A stretch of DNA of 64,000 nt, from positions 620,001 to 684,000 of the forward strand of contig NZ_CP074405.1 in the NCBI RefSeq assembly GCF_018388445.1, given 5' to 3'. The notes under the pieces were generated by a model that had not been told where the DNA came from, ran no database searches, and was given only the letters and a program-made list of their open reading frames with translations. The position numbers and the translations under genes were made by a program. Source of the stretch: Cellulomonas wangleii. Lineage in GTDB: Bacteria > Actinomycetota > Actinomycetes > Actinomycetales > Cellulomonadaceae. Positions 8,394 to 16,881 of the stretch are shown here, piece after piece. Each line of letters begins with the position of its first letter. Position 1 is the stretch's first letter.

Positions 8394-8927
8394 TCAGCCC
8401 GCCGGGGGCGCGTCCAGCACCCACACGTTCGCGCCCGCGGCGCGCCACCCCTCGGACGCGTCCGGGGCGGGCGCGGTGTCGGTGCCCAGCCGGACGCGCG
8501 ACGCGTCGGGACCCGTGAGCGTGGCCGTGGCCGTGGCGGACGGTGCGACGCAGACCACGCGGGCGGCGTCCCCGTCCGGCACCGCCACCAGGCACAGGCT
8601 GCCGTCCCACCGCGTCGCCGCGTAGTGCTGACCGGCGGCGGTGCGGACGGCGAAGCGCGAGCTCGCCGGGTCGACGCCCGTCTGCTCGACGACCTCGGAG
8701 GGGAGCACGTCGGTGGGCTCGGCCGGCCGGTCCAGCAGCTCGACGGAGAGCTGCTCCGGGGCGGGTGCGTCGGCCGACCGCGCCAGCAGCAGCCACGTCA
8801 CGCCCGCGACGACGAGGGCGGCCGCAACCGCCAGCACGGCCACCACACGTGCGCGCTGCGGTCGCTCGGGAGCGTCCTGCTCCTCGTCGACCAGCTCGAA
8901 GATGCCGGTGTCGTCGAACGTCGTCAC
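8394..8927 (-). CDS. Hypothetical single-pass membrane protein
   Basis: A 177-residue protein that I do not recognise. An acidic cytoplasmic N-terminus (1-27) is followed by one transmembrane helix (28-48) and a roughly 125-residue outside domain with two cysteines in short hydrophobic strands (GSLCLVAV, RVVCVAPS) that could form a disulfide. The beta-rich pattern resembles small exported domains of unknown function. The start at GTG 8927 was chosen because GATACT ends 6 bases upstream, as in other leaderless genes here; an ATG at 8960 in the same frame is the alternative (188 residues). Confidence 0.65.
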   Translation of the reverse strand: MTTFDDTGIFELVDEEQDAPERPQRARVVAVLAVAAALVVAGVTWLLLARSADAPAPEQLSVELLDRPAEPTDVLPSEVVEQTGVDPASSRFAVRTAAGQHYAATRWDGSLCLVAVPDGDAARVVCVAPSATATATLTGPDASRVRLGTDTAPAPDASEGWRAAGANVWVLDAPPAG

Positions 8928-8933
8928 CCCCCC

Positions 8934-8939
8934 AGTATC
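8934..8939 (-). promoter_or_regulatory. -10 hexamer of a leaderless promoter (membrane protein gene)
   Basis: GATACT on the minus strand is separated from GTG 8927 by six Gs. The first base departs from TANNNT. Confidence 0.45.
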
Positions 8940-9000
8940 GTCATCCCGGGCGTCCGGCATGACATCGGACGTCTGCGGCGCGTCGCGGCCGTGCACAGCA

Positions 9001-9051
9001 GCGGGCCCCGGCCGCCTCTCCCGGGGGGTGGTGAGGCGGTGCGGGGCCCGC
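9001..9051 (-). terminator. Hairpin terminator after the DUF3806 gene
   Basis: Outer arms GCGGGCCCC (9001-9009) and GGGGCCCGC (9043-9051) pair perfectly, and inner arms CCGCCTC (9012-9018) and GAGGCGG (9033-9039) extend the stem. It lies 10 bases beyond the stop codon of the minus-strand gene. Confidence 0.65.
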
Positions 9052-9061
9052 AGATCAGGGG

Positions 9062-10450
9062 TCAGGCGTCGTGCGGTGCGCCCTCCGGGCGGACGCCCCG
9101 CAGCACCGTCGCCAGGTGCGCCACGAACCAGCCGGGTCCGGCGCTCGGCCAGTCCCGCGCGACGGACGCGATCGGGTAGACGAGCACCTCGGGGTCCTCC
9201 CGGGCCAGCACGATCTCGGTGCCGAACCGGTCGCTGCACGTCGCCCAGCCCAGGTCCGGCGCCTGGGCGCACACGAGGTCGCCGAGCGCGACGCCGAACG
9301 CGTCCGCGAGCGGCAGCGGGTCGGGGCGGTCGTCGGCCTGCGTCCACTGCTCGTGCACGCGGTCGAACAACGCGCCGACCTCGTCGACGTCGAACGGGTC
9401 GCGGCACAGCTCCGCGATCAGCGCCCGCTGCTGGCCGAGGAACAGCCGCTCGGCCGGGTTCAGCTCGTCGATCCGGTGCCGCGTGTCCGACAGCGCCGCC
9501 GCCACGGGCCCGACCGGGGAGGTCGGGGCCGCCGGGACGGGGTGGGGGGTCGGCACGGTCGCGGCCGCGTCGGGCGTCGGGTCGCCCTCGGCGACGGGCG
9601 GATCGACGTCCACCGGCTCGTCGCCGACGGTGCCGTCGTCCGTGGTCCCCGTGGGGTCGTCGTCGCTGTGCTCGGTCTCCGCGGGCTCGGTGCCGGTGGG
9701 CCCGGTGTCGTCGCCGACGGGCCCGTCGTCCGCAGGCTGGGTCTCGTCGTCGGGCTCGTCGTCCGTGGGCTCGTCGTCCGCCGGCTCGTCGTCCGCCGGC
9801 TCGTCGTCCGCCGGCTCGTCGTCGGCAGGCTGGGTGTCGTCGTCGGGCTCGTCGTCCGCGGGCTCGTCGTCCGCCGGCTCGTCGTCGGCAGGCTCGGCGT
9901 CGTCGTCGGGCTCGTCGTCCGCGGGCTCGTCGTCCGCCGGCTCGTCGTCGGCAGGCTCGGCGTCGTCGGTGCTCCCGGCATCTGCCACGGCCGCGGGCTC
10001 GTCACGGGGCGCATCGCCCTCGGAGTCTGTGGCGGGGCTGTCCGGTGCGGCCGGTGCCGCGTCCTCGTCGGGTGCGGGTGCGTCCGGCTCGTCGTCGACG
10101 GCGGGTGCGTCCTCGGGTGCCGGGTCCTGCGGCGGCACGTCCCCGGCGGTGTCCGGGGTGTCCTCGGGTGCCACGGTGTCCTCGGTGTCCTCGGTGTCCT
10201 CGGTGTCCTCGGTGTCCTCGGCGTCCTCGGCGTCCTCGGGGGCCACGGCCGCGTCGACCTGGTCGGGCGACGCCGGACGCGGCCCCTCCGCGTCGTCCGC
10301 CGTGTCGTCCGGCTCGACCTCGTCGGGCACCTCGGCGAGGTGCTCGACCACGCGCAGCAGCGCACCGGTGTCCGGCGTCCCGCCCTCCGTCACGGCGGCC
10401 GGTCCCTCGGGCGGGGACGCGTCGGTCGGGCCGTGGGGGGCGGGCAGCAC
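9062..10450 (-). CDS. DUF3806-like protein with long acidic repeat region
   Basis: A 462-residue protein. The C-terminal 135 residues (about 326-462; starts LNPAERLFLGQQRALIAEL, contains WATCSDRFGTEIVL and YPIASVARDW) look like a DUF3806 domain, whose function is unknown. Residues 1-325 are almost entirely Asp/Glu/Pro/Ala/Thr. They include seven copies of a three-residue EDT/EDA unit (about 72-93) and repeats of EPADD with an occasional EPDDD (about 162-244). There is no signal peptide or membrane helix, so it is probably a cytosolic protein with a highly charged disordered arm. GTG 10450 was chosen over ATG 10495 because AAGGGAG lies 6-7 bases upstream. The domain call is moderately sure. 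Confidence 0.7.
   Translation of the reverse strand: MLPAPHGPTDASPPEGPAAVTEGGTPDTGALLRVVEHLAEVPDEVEPDDTADDAEGPRPASPDQVDAAVAPEDAEDAEDTEDTEDTEDTEDTVAPEDTPDTAGDVPPQDPAPEDAPAVDDEPDAPAPDEDAAPAAPDSPATDSEGDAPRDEPAAVADAGSTDDAEPADDEPADDEPADDEPDDDAEPADDEPADDEPADDEPDDDTQPADDEPADDEPADDEPADDEPTDDEPDDETQPADDGPVGDDTGPTGTEPAETEHSDDDPTGTTDDGTVGDEPVDVDPPVAEGDPTPDAAATVPTPHPVPAAPTSPVGPVAAALSDTRHRIDELNPAERLFLGQQRALIAELCRDPFDVDEVGALFDRVHEQWTQADDRPDPLPLADAFGVALGDLVCAQAPDLGWATCSDRFGTEIVLAREDPEVLVYPIASVARDWPSAGPGWFVAHLATVLRGVRPEGAPHDA
9721..9966 (-). repeat. In-gene repeat encoding EPADD units
   Basis: About 245 bases of imperfect tandem repeats, built from a 12-base EPAD-type unit organised into longer blocks, all in the reading frame of the DUF3806-like gene. 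Confidence 0.8.
10174..10236 (-). repeat. Seven tandem 9-bp units encoding EDT/EDA
   Basis: CGGTGTCCT occurs five times and CGGCGTCCT twice in exact head-to-tail order, a likely slippage hot-spot inside the coding sequence. Confidence 0.85.
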
Positions 10451-10530
10451 GGATCCGCTCCCTTGCGGTGCCTGTCGGTCCAGTCCCATGTGCACGCATC
10501 GGCCGGGCGGCGCCCCGGCTTGAACACGCG

Positions 10531-10573
10531 CGAGCGGGTGTCGCCCGGTCGGACCCCGGGCGGCACCCGCTCG
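10531..10573 (-). terminator. Hairpin terminator after the subtilase gene
   Basis: CGAGCGGGTG (10531-10540) pairs with CACCCGCTCG (10564-10573). GCCCGG/CCGGGC continues the stem after a 2x2 internal loop. It lies 19 bases past the stop. Confidence 0.7.
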
Positions 10574-10591
10574 ATGCGCGGTGAGGACGTG

Positions 10592-13500
10592 TCAGCCCAC
10601 GCGCACCACCTGCGCGGCAGCACCCGGCAGGTACCCGCCGCCGCCGCCGTACAGCACCGTGAGCACGCCGGTGGAGCGGACGGGCGGCAGCGTGACGCTC
10701 GCCGCGCCGTCCGTGAGCCGGTAGGTGCCGAGCGAGCGCAGCCCGAGCAGCACCGTGACGTGGCCGGTGGCCGCCGGTGCGCCCTCGCCGCCGCCCACGC
10801 GCACGGTCACCGTGGGGGTGCTCCCGCGCGGGACGGTCCAGCTGTCCGCCTCGAGCGTCACCCTCGCCGGTGCCGGTGCCACGCGCAGCTGCGCGCCGCC
10901 CTGCGAGGCCGCGACGTCGGTGCTCCCGGCGAACTCCGCGACGAGCCGGTGGCTGCCGGTCGCCAGGTCGCGCGGCAGCTCGACCGTCGCGGTGCCGGTC
11001 AGCTCGTCGACCGTGAGGTCGGCGGTGGCCAGGACCTTGCCGCGCTCGCTGATCGTCACCGCACCGGACGGTGCCCAGCTCCCGCCGGTCACCGTGACCG
11101 TGGCCGTGGCCGGCTGCCCGTAGCGCACGTTCGCGGGCGAGACGCTCAGCGTCGTGGTGGACGTCGAGCGTGCCAGCGCCACCTCCACGACCGGCGACGA
11201 CGACGGCGCGTACCGCGGGTCGTCCGGCGTGAACTGCGCGCGGAACCGGTACGTGCCGGCCCCGAGCGACCACGTGCTCCACACGCCGCCGCCGTCCACG
11301 ACCTCGGTCGTGCCGATCTCCGTGTCGCCGTCGTACAGCGTGAACGTGCCCGTGGCGTCCCGCGGGGCGACCGTCATCTGCAGCAGGTTGCCCTGGCCGG
11401 CGGTGCGCTCCGAGTCCACCTCGAGGGTCGTCGTCGTCGCGACGGCCTCCGGCGCGGTCACGTCCACCACCTGCGCGCGGTCGCCCGCGCCGTTGAGGTG
11501 GTGCAGCACCAGCACGTCGGCGTCGGCCGCCCCCGGACCGCCGTGGACGGTGATCGAGCGGCCGTCCGCCGCCGGGGCGACGAACAGGTCGTCGGTGGCC
11601 GGCTCGAACCACAGCGGCGGGTCGTACGGGTCGACGGTGAACGGGCCGACCGAGTCGACGACGCCGTCGCCCGACACGGCGTACGGGCTGCGCATCTGCG
11701 CCCACACCCCGACCTCGGTGCCGGCCTCGACCCCGAGCGCCGCGAGCGGCACCGGCACCACGACGGTGCTGTTGTCGAACGCGCCCATCTCGAGCCCGCC
11801 GCCGAACGGGTACAGCAGCTCGGGTCCGGCCAGCAGGTCGCCGGTCTCCCAGTCGTACGTCTCGACGACGGTGTAGTCGGTGTCGGTCATCTTGCTGGCG
11901 ATCGCCGCCACGTCGGGCTCGGCGTCGCCGTCCGTGTCGACGAGCACCCACGGCTGCAGGGCGTGGCCCAGGACCGCCCAGTCGCCGTCCGTCGCGATGC
12001 CCACGCCGAGGTACCCCTCGAGCGTCGGGTCGCCGCCGTCGGCCACCACCGCGGGTGCGGTGGACGCCCAGCCGACGTGCCGGACGTCACCGGCCGCGAT
12101 CGTCGAGCGCGACGTCTCGACGCTCGCGGGCAGCGCCTCGAGCCGCGGGGAGTCCGCGGCGTGCACCAGCGGCGAGGCGAGGCCCCTCCAGCCCTCGGCC
12201 TCGACGTCACGACCGCTGAACACCAGCTCCGCGGTCTGCGCCGCGGCGTCGGGGAACGTCACGGCGGCGGCCTCGAGGTCGGTGGTGGGACGGGGCGTGC
12301 CCTGCACCGGCAGGCGCCACTGCGTGTCCCCGGACGTCAGGACCAGCCGGCCCGACACCTGCGAGACGTACTCGCGCGGCAGGCGGGGGATCTGCTCGAC
12401 CTGCTGCGTGGGGTCGATCTGCCGCGCGACGGTCGCCGGGTCGGCCGTGAACGTGAGCGTCACGACGCCGGTTCCGCCGGCGGGCACCCGCAGGCTGGCC
12501 GGCGAGGCGGTGATCGTCGCGGCGCCCGCCGTGGTGCTCGAGGTGACCTGCGTGCTGTAGGTGCGGGCGGTCGACCCGAGGTTCTGCACGGTGACCGCCT
12601 TGCGGATCGTCACCGGCTCGTCCGCCAGCGGGACGACGCCGAAGCTCACCGACGTCTGCTGGGGCTGCTGCGCGTTGTACAGGAGCGTGCTGCTCGTCAC
12701 CGCGGCGAGCGCGTCGACCCGGCCGGAGCCGACGCGGGCCGGGCCGTAGAACAGGTCGCCGCCGGCCTCGGTGGCCAGGTCGTGCGTCGCGGTGTTGACG
12801 ATCGCGGCCTTGATCTGGGTCGCGGACCACCCGGGGTGCGCCTCGCGGACGAGCGCGGCGATGCCGGCGACGTGCGGGGCGGCCATCGAGGTGCCGCTCT
12901 TCGACGACCCGCCGTTGCCGGACCCGACGGCCGCGGACACGATCTGCTGACCGGGCGCGGCCACGTCGGGCTTGCCCCAGCCCAGCGAGCCGTGCACACC
13001 GCGCGACGACGAGGTGCTGAGCGTGTCGGCGCCGACGTCCTGCCGCGTGCTGAGCGCGAGCGACGGACCGATGTGGGCGACGAGCGTGCCGGCCTCGATC
13101 TCGGGCAGCAGCGCGTCGGTGGCCGCTGCGGTGAGCTGGAGCCCCGGGATCGCGTCGTTGCCGGAGATGCCCGCGGAGAACAGGGTCAGCTCGGTGGGCA
13201 GGAGCACCCCGACCGCGCCGGCGGCCGTCGCGTTGTCGAACCGCGCGACCGACCCGCACCGGCGGGCCGCGTCGTCGTCGTCCCACCACAGGTAGGCGAT
13301 CTTGCCGGCGACGGCCGCGGACTGCTCGGGCGTGAAGGGGTCGCAGCCGTCGAACCGCTCGCCGAGGAAGGCGACCGGTGCGGTGACGTCCTCACCGGAG
13401 TACGCGACCGAGTTCTGCCCGGCGTGGCGGCCCTCGAGGGCGGGGTCGGACGCCTCGACGACCTCGAGGGAGTCGAACGCGAGGTCCTTGCCGACGGACC

Positions 13501-14716
13501 AGGCGACCGTCAGCCCGGCGAACCCGTTGCCGGGCGAGCCGCCGACGTCCTCGATGTCACCCTCGTTGCCGGCGGAGAGCACCACCGTGGTGCCGAGCGC
13601 CGTGAGCTCGGCGACCTGCGCCGACTCGGGGTCGTCCGCGGGGGAGCCGGACGCACCCAGCGACAGGTTGAGCACGTCGAGGCGGTCGTCGAACGAGCCG
13701 TCGCCGTCCGGGTCGGCCGCCCAGTCGAGCGCGAGCGCCGACAGGCTGGTCGAGCCGGCGACGTCGCCGAACACCTTGAGCGCGTAGAGCCCGGCCCCGG
13801 GCGCGGTGCCCGGGCCGACGGGCCAGTCGAGCACGGTGTCGAGCTCCGCGTAGTCGCCCTCGAACGTCCCGCCGTCGGGCGTGACGCCGTACCCGGCGGC
13901 GGTGCCGGCCACGTGCGTGCCGTGCCCGTTGACGTCGATCGGGTTCTCGTCGGGCACGGGCACGAGCTGCGCGCCCTCACCGCCGGCGTCGTAGTCGGTC
14001 CCGGCGAAGTCGTAGCCGCCGAGATACTTGTCCGGGTCGTACGACCCCTGCGGCACCGGCCCGCTGCCGTTCTCGCCGTACGCGGCCTCGTAGGCCTCGA
14101 CGGTGCCCGGTCCGCCGAAGGTGGCGTGGGTGTAGTCGATCCCGGTGTCGATGACGCCGATCGTGACGTCGGTGCCGAGGACCCCGGTGTCCTGCCACGT
14201 GGCCAGGGTCCGGGTGAACTCGACCTGGGCGGCGTTGTCGGGCGTGCGCTCGGCGACCAGGCGCACGGCGCGCACGCCGGGCTCGTCGGCCAGGGCGCGG
14301 AGCTGGGCCGCGTCGCCGAGCACGAGGGCCCCGGACACGAGGTTGGTGACGGTGGCGAGGCGCTGCGGCTGGGCGGCCGCGGTGCGGGCGGAGGTCCCGG
14401 CCTCGGCGGGGACGACGTCCTCGGCGGCGGCCTGCGTGGCGGTCGCGGCGTCGCGGACGTCGGCCGGGCTCCCGCCGTCGGCGGCGACCTCGACGCCCGA
14501 GGGCGTGTCGAGCTCGACGAACGCGGTGACGGTGCCGTCGGCCGCGGCGAGCGCGTCGCCGACGCCCTCGGTCCGCTGGACCGGGACCTCGCGGCCGACC
14601 AGCAGGCCCGTGAGGTCGTCCGGCGGGGGCGCTGCGGTCGCAGCGGGTGTGCCGAGCAGCGCGGTGGTGAGGACGACGGAGGCGGCGGTCAGGCCGGCGA
14701 GCAGGCGACGTGGCAT
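10592..14716 (-). CDS. Secreted S8 subtilisin-like serine protease with PA domain and C-terminal Ig-like repeats
   Basis: A 1374-residue exported protease. Residues 1-29 are a signal peptide ending in an Ala-rich site. About 30-160 is an I9-like propeptide region. The catalytic domain has Asp190 (GVIDTGID), His265 (NGHGTHV), oxyanion Asn384 (SAGNEGD) and Ser610 (GTSMAAPH). A protease-associated (PA) insert lies at about 450-560. The region 660-1090 is Fn3/beta-sandwich-like, and 1090-1374 holds three tandem Ig-like repeats (each with an STTTL- or TVTV-type strand). No sortase motif was found, so it is probably released or loosely bound. It has a 240-base upstream gap shared with the HTH gene and its own terminator. 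Substrate unknown. Confidence 0.9.
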   Translation of the reverse strand: MPRRLLAGLTAASVVLTTALLGTPAATAAPPPDDLTGLLVGREVPVQRTEGVGDALAAADGTVTAFVELDTPSGVEVAADGGSPADVRDAATATQAAAEDVVPAEAGTSARTAAAQPQRLATVTNLVSGALVLGDAAQLRALADEPGVRAVRLVAERTPDNAAQVEFTRTLATWQDTGVLGTDVTIGVIDTGIDYTHATFGGPGTVEAYEAAYGENGSGPVPQGSYDPDKYLGGYDFAGTDYDAGGEGAQLVPVPDENPIDVNGHGTHVAGTAAGYGVTPDGGTFEGDYAELDTVLDWPVGPGTAPGAGLYALKVFGDVAGSTSLSALALDWAADPDGDGSFDDRLDVLNLSLGASGSPADDPESAQVAELTALGTTVVLSAGNEGDIEDVGGSPGNGFAGLTVAWSVGKDLAFDSLEVVEASDPALEGRHAGQNSVAYSGEDVTAPVAFLGERFDGCDPFTPEQSAAVAGKIAYLWWDDDDAARRCGSVARFDNATAAGAVGVLLPTELTLFSAGISGNDAIPGLQLTAAATDALLPEIEAGTLVAHIGPSLALSTRQDVGADTLSTSSSRGVHGSLGWGKPDVAAPGQQIVSAAVGSGNGGSSKSGTSMAAPHVAGIAALVREAHPGWSATQIKAAIVNTATHDLATEAGGDLFYGPARVGSGRVDALAAVTSSTLLYNAQQPQQTSVSFGVVPLADEPVTIRKAVTVQNLGSTARTYSTQVTSSTTAGAATITASPASLRVPAGGTGVVTLTFTADPATVARQIDPTQQVEQIPRLPREYVSQVSGRLVLTSGDTQWRLPVQGTPRPTTDLEAAAVTFPDAAAQTAELVFSGRDVEAEGWRGLASPLVHAADSPRLEALPASVETSRSTIAAGDVRHVGWASTAPAVVADGGDPTLEGYLGVGIATDGDWAVLGHALQPWVLVDTDGDAEPDVAAIASKMTDTDYTVVETYDWETGDLLAGPELLYPFGGGLEMGAFDNSTVVVPVPLAALGVEAGTEVGVWAQMRSPYAVSGDGVVDSVGPFTVDPYDPPLWFEPATDDLFVAPAADGRSITVHGGPGAADADVLVLHHLNGAGDRAQVVDVTAPEAVATTTTLEVDSERTAGQGNLLQMTVAPRDATGTFTLYDGDTEIGTTEVVDGGGVWSTWSLGAGTYRFRAQFTPDDPRYAPSSSPVVEVALARSTSTTTLSVSPANVRYGQPATATVTVTGGSWAPSGAVTISERGKVLATADLTVDELTGTATVELPRDLATGSHRLVAEFAGSTDVAASQGGAQLRVAPAPARVTLEADSWTVPRGSTPTVTVRVGGGEGAPAATGHVTVLLGLRSLGTYRLTDGAASVTLPPVRSTGVLTVLYGGGGGYLPGAAAQVVRVG

Positions 14717-14757
14717 GGGGTCTCATCCCGGGTGTCGGACGACGCGGAGCGGTCGGC

Positions 14758-14779
14758 GCCCCGCGGGCAGCCGCGGGGC
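14758..14779 (-). promoter_or_regulatory. Hairpin in the subtilase 5' leader
   Basis: GCCCCGCGG and CCGCGGGGC form a perfect 9-bp stem with a 4-base loop, about 40 bases before the ATG. A TAGCGT further upstream on the same strand, near 14833, could be the -10 element, giving a leader of about 110 bases. Function unknown. Confidence 0.4.
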
Positions 14780-14957
14780 GTCACATCCGGGTATGGCTGC
14801 TGTCACAGGGTTCCCGGCGCTCCGTGAACGCTACTGACCGGTAGGCGTTTCGTCACCCCTTCTCCACAACCTGGTCGTCCGAGCGCTTCGCCGGGTTCGC
14901 CGGGTCGGGCCGCCACGGGCGCGGCGCAGGGAGGGTTCGGCCGGGATCGGGCGGATA

Positions 14958-15437
14958 TCAGCGGGAGGTGAGCGCCCCGACGGCGTGGGACGGGTCGTTC
15001 GCGGCGACGGTCGGGGCCGTTGCGGGGGCCGCGACGAGGGGTCCGGCGGCAGGCGGCTCGGCGCCGACGCGGGGCGCGGTGACGAGCGGGACGGCGCCCG
15101 TGCGCGGTGCCACCACGGGGATGGATCCCGTGCGCGGCACGTCGGCGGCTGCGGGTGCCGAGGTGAAGCGGGGCTTGCGGCCCGGGCGGCGACGGAAGCG
15201 CCGCTCCTCGATGCCCTCGAGCGTCGACGCGCGCCAGACGGCACCGCCGTTGAGCCGCCCGTCGGGGGGCGGCAGCCACGGCACCTTGCGGGACAGCCAG
15301 ACGCGGATCGTCGCGTGCTCCACGTCGAGCCGCCGTGCCAGGCGGGCGATGTCGTAGAGGTCGTCCAGGCCCCCGCCGTCCGCGGCGGACGGTGGGGCGG
15401 CGGTCCTCGCCGTGTCGGGGCGGACGTCTGCGGGCAC
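14958..15437 (-). CDS. Helix-turn-helix DNA-binding protein (MerR/excisionase-like)
   Basis: A 159-residue protein. Residues 24-75 contain a winged-helix-like HTH (LYDIARLARRLDVEHATIRVW then SRKVPWLPPPDGRLNGGAVW), similar in layout to excisionase/MerR N-terminal domains that read a short DNA site. The remaining half is basic then Pro/Ala/Val/Thr-rich and probably disordered. It is transcribed divergently from the M15 peptidase gene across 128 bases, so it could regulate that gene or itself; this is inferred from position only. GTG start with TACGCT ending 7 bases upstream. Confidence 0.7.
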   Translation of the reverse strand: MPADVRPDTARTAAPPSAADGGGLDDLYDIARLARRLDVEHATIRVWLSRKVPWLPPPDGRLNGGAVWRASTLEGIEERRFRRRPGRKPRFTSAPAAADVPRTGSIPVVAPRTGAVPLVTAPRVGAEPPAAGPLVAAPATAPTVAANDPSHAVGALTSR

Positions 15438-15444
15438 GGGCGTC

Positions 15445-15450
15445 AGCGTA
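15445..15450 (-). promoter_or_regulatory. -10 hexamer of a leaderless promoter (HTH gene)
   Basis: TACGCT on the minus strand ends 7 bases before GTG 15437. Confidence 0.6.
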
Positions 15451-15552
15451 GTGGGCCGCCGTGCGGGCCGCGTGTCTCCGTGGTAACAGAACGTGCACAG
15501 GATCTTCGCGCTCTCTCGGCCTCAACTTTTCTGGACGACAGTCCGAGACACA

Positions 15553-15558
15553 TAACGT
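15553..15558 (+). promoter_or_regulatory. -10 hexamer of a leaderless promoter (M15 peptidase gene)
   Basis: TAACGT ends 7 bases before GTG 15566. No convincing -35 hexamer is seen. GTAACAGAA occurs both at about 15483 and just after the start codon, which may be chance. Confidence 0.6.
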
Positions 15559-15565
15559 GTTGCGC

Positions 15566-16864
15566 GTGAGTAACAGAAAGATCACCGTCCGGCGACGGAC
15601 GGGAGGCAAGCACGCCGCGCCCCGCCCGCAGCGACCGGCTTCCCCCGGTGCCGCACGTGTACCCCGTGTCGCCATCCGTACCGCCCAGGGCGGCATCGCC
15701 CTGGCTCTCGTCCTCAGCATGGGCGCGGTCGTCGTGACGACCGACGCCGAGCCCTCCGTCGCCGCCGTGGCCGGTGACGACTCCTCCCTCACCCGGGCCG
15801 CGGCCGCCCGTGCGGCCGACGCGTACACCGCGCAGCTGCGCGCGCAGGCCGTCGAGGCGGCGCAGGCCGCCGTGGACGAGGCCGTCGCCGTCCGCGCGGA
15901 CGCCGCCGAGGCCGCCGTCCCCGACGAGCTGCTCGCCGAGCTCGACGCCGCGACCGCCGAGCTGCAGGCCGCCATGGCGGACGTCGAGATCCCCGAGATC
16001 GTCGAGCGGTCCCGCAGCGCCTCGCGCGACGCGGAGCGCGGCGAGCAGGACGTCGTGGACACCGGCACCGCCCAGACCACCGACGCGACCGTCGACCCGG
16101 CGGACGGCGCGACCGCCGAGGACGCCGCCGCAGCCGAGGCCGCGGCGGCCGCCGCCGAGGCGCCGGCCCCGGACGCACCGGCCGAGCCGGCGCCCGCCGA
16201 GGAGGACGCGTCCGACCGGATCGCCGACGTGACGCTGCCGCCCACCACGGACCCCGGGACCACGCCGCTGCGCGCGGCGCTCGACCGGGTCAAGGAGGCC
16301 GCCGAGGTCGTCTCCGGCACCGCGGACCAGAAGCGGGCCGAGGCCGCCGCGGCGCAGGCCGCCGCCGAGGCCGCCGCGCAGGCCGCCGCGCAGGCCGCCG
16401 CCGAGGAGGCGGCGCGCGTGGCCGCCGAGAAGGAGGCGCAGCGCGCCGCGTGGAAGGTCTCGCTGCAGGGGTACGCGAACGGCCGCATCCCCGACGAGGC
16501 GCTGTGCGGGGTGTCCTTCGACGGCAACGCCCGGCTGCGCTGCGACGCGGCCGAGGCCCTCGAGGCGCTCAACGCCGCGTTCGCCGCGCACTTCGGCCGC
16601 CCGCTGTACGTGACCGACTCCTACCGGTCCTACGGTGCGCAGGTCGCGTGCCGCGCCAACAAGGGTGGCCTGTGCGCCGCGCCCGGCACGTCCAACCACG
16701 GCTGGGGCCTCGCGGTCGACCTGGCCGGCGGGGTGCAGGGCTTCGGCACCGCCGAGCACCAGTGGATGCGGGAGAACGCCGCGTCGTTCCAGTGGGTCCA
16801 CCCCGCCTGGGCGCAGGCCGGCGGCAGCAAGCCGGAGCCGTGGCACTGGGAGTACGTGGGCTGA
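15566..16864 (+). CDS. M15-family D-Ala-D-Ala carboxypeptidase-like protein (second copy)
   Basis: A 432-residue protein with a very basic N-terminus (1-38), a membrane anchor at about 40-60, a long Ala/Glu-rich helical stalk with a Pro/Asp-rich break (75-310), and a catalytic domain at 325-432. Zinc/catalytic motifs are SNHGWGLAVD (His378, Asp385) and WHWEY (His427); YRSYGAQ is also typical of M15. The plan matches the protein at 15-1076, but the sequence outside the catalytic motifs differs. It probably trims peptidoglycan at the cell surface. The start is set at GTG 15566 by the adjacent -10 hexamer; the frame is open further upstream. Confidence 0.87.
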   Translation: MSNRKITVRRRTGGKHAAPRPQRPASPGAARVPRVAIRTAQGGIALALVLSMGAVVVTTDAEPSVAAVAGDDSSLTRAAAARAADAYTAQLRAQAVEAAQAAVDEAVAVRADAAEAAVPDELLAELDAATAELQAAMADVEIPEIVERSRSASRDAERGEQDVVDTGTAQTTDATVDPADGATAEDAAAAEAAAAAAEAPAPDAPAEPAPAEEDASDRIADVTLPPTTDPGTTPLRAALDRVKEAAEVVSGTADQKRAEAAAAQAAAEAAAQAAAQAAAEEAARVAAEKEAQRAAWKVSLQGYANGRIPDEALCGVSFDGNARLRCDAAEALEALNAAFAAHFGRPLYVTDSYRSYGAQVACRANKGGLCAAPGTSNHGWGLAVDLAGGVQGFGTAEHQWMRENAASFQWVHPAWAQAGGSKPEPWHWEYVG

Positions 16865-16868
16865 GTCA

Positions 16869-16874
16869 TACGAT
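16869..16874 (+). promoter_or_regulatory. -10 hexamer of a leaderless promoter (LAL-like ATPase gene)
   Basis: TACGAT ends 7 bases before ATG 16882 and starts immediately after the stop codon of the preceding gene. Confidence 0.6.
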
Positions 16875-16881
16875 CGGGTGC

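Noticed and set aside
9721..10236. Repeat arrays that could suggest a CRISPR or satellite
   Set aside because: The units are short, have no spacers and are in frame with an acidic protein.
9071..14827. A plus-strand open frame of more than 1900 codons opposite the DUF3806 and subtilase genes
   Set aside because: It is an artefact of high GC at third positions. It has low-complexity Arg/Gly/His/Val composition and no domain, while the minus strand has clear protease motifs.
14716..14840. Cyclic-di-AMP (ydaO-type) riboswitch before the subtilase gene
   Set aside because: An ACGGAG...GGGAACCC stretch is vaguely similar, but the conserved GGGGTGAATC-type segment and overall fold are missing.
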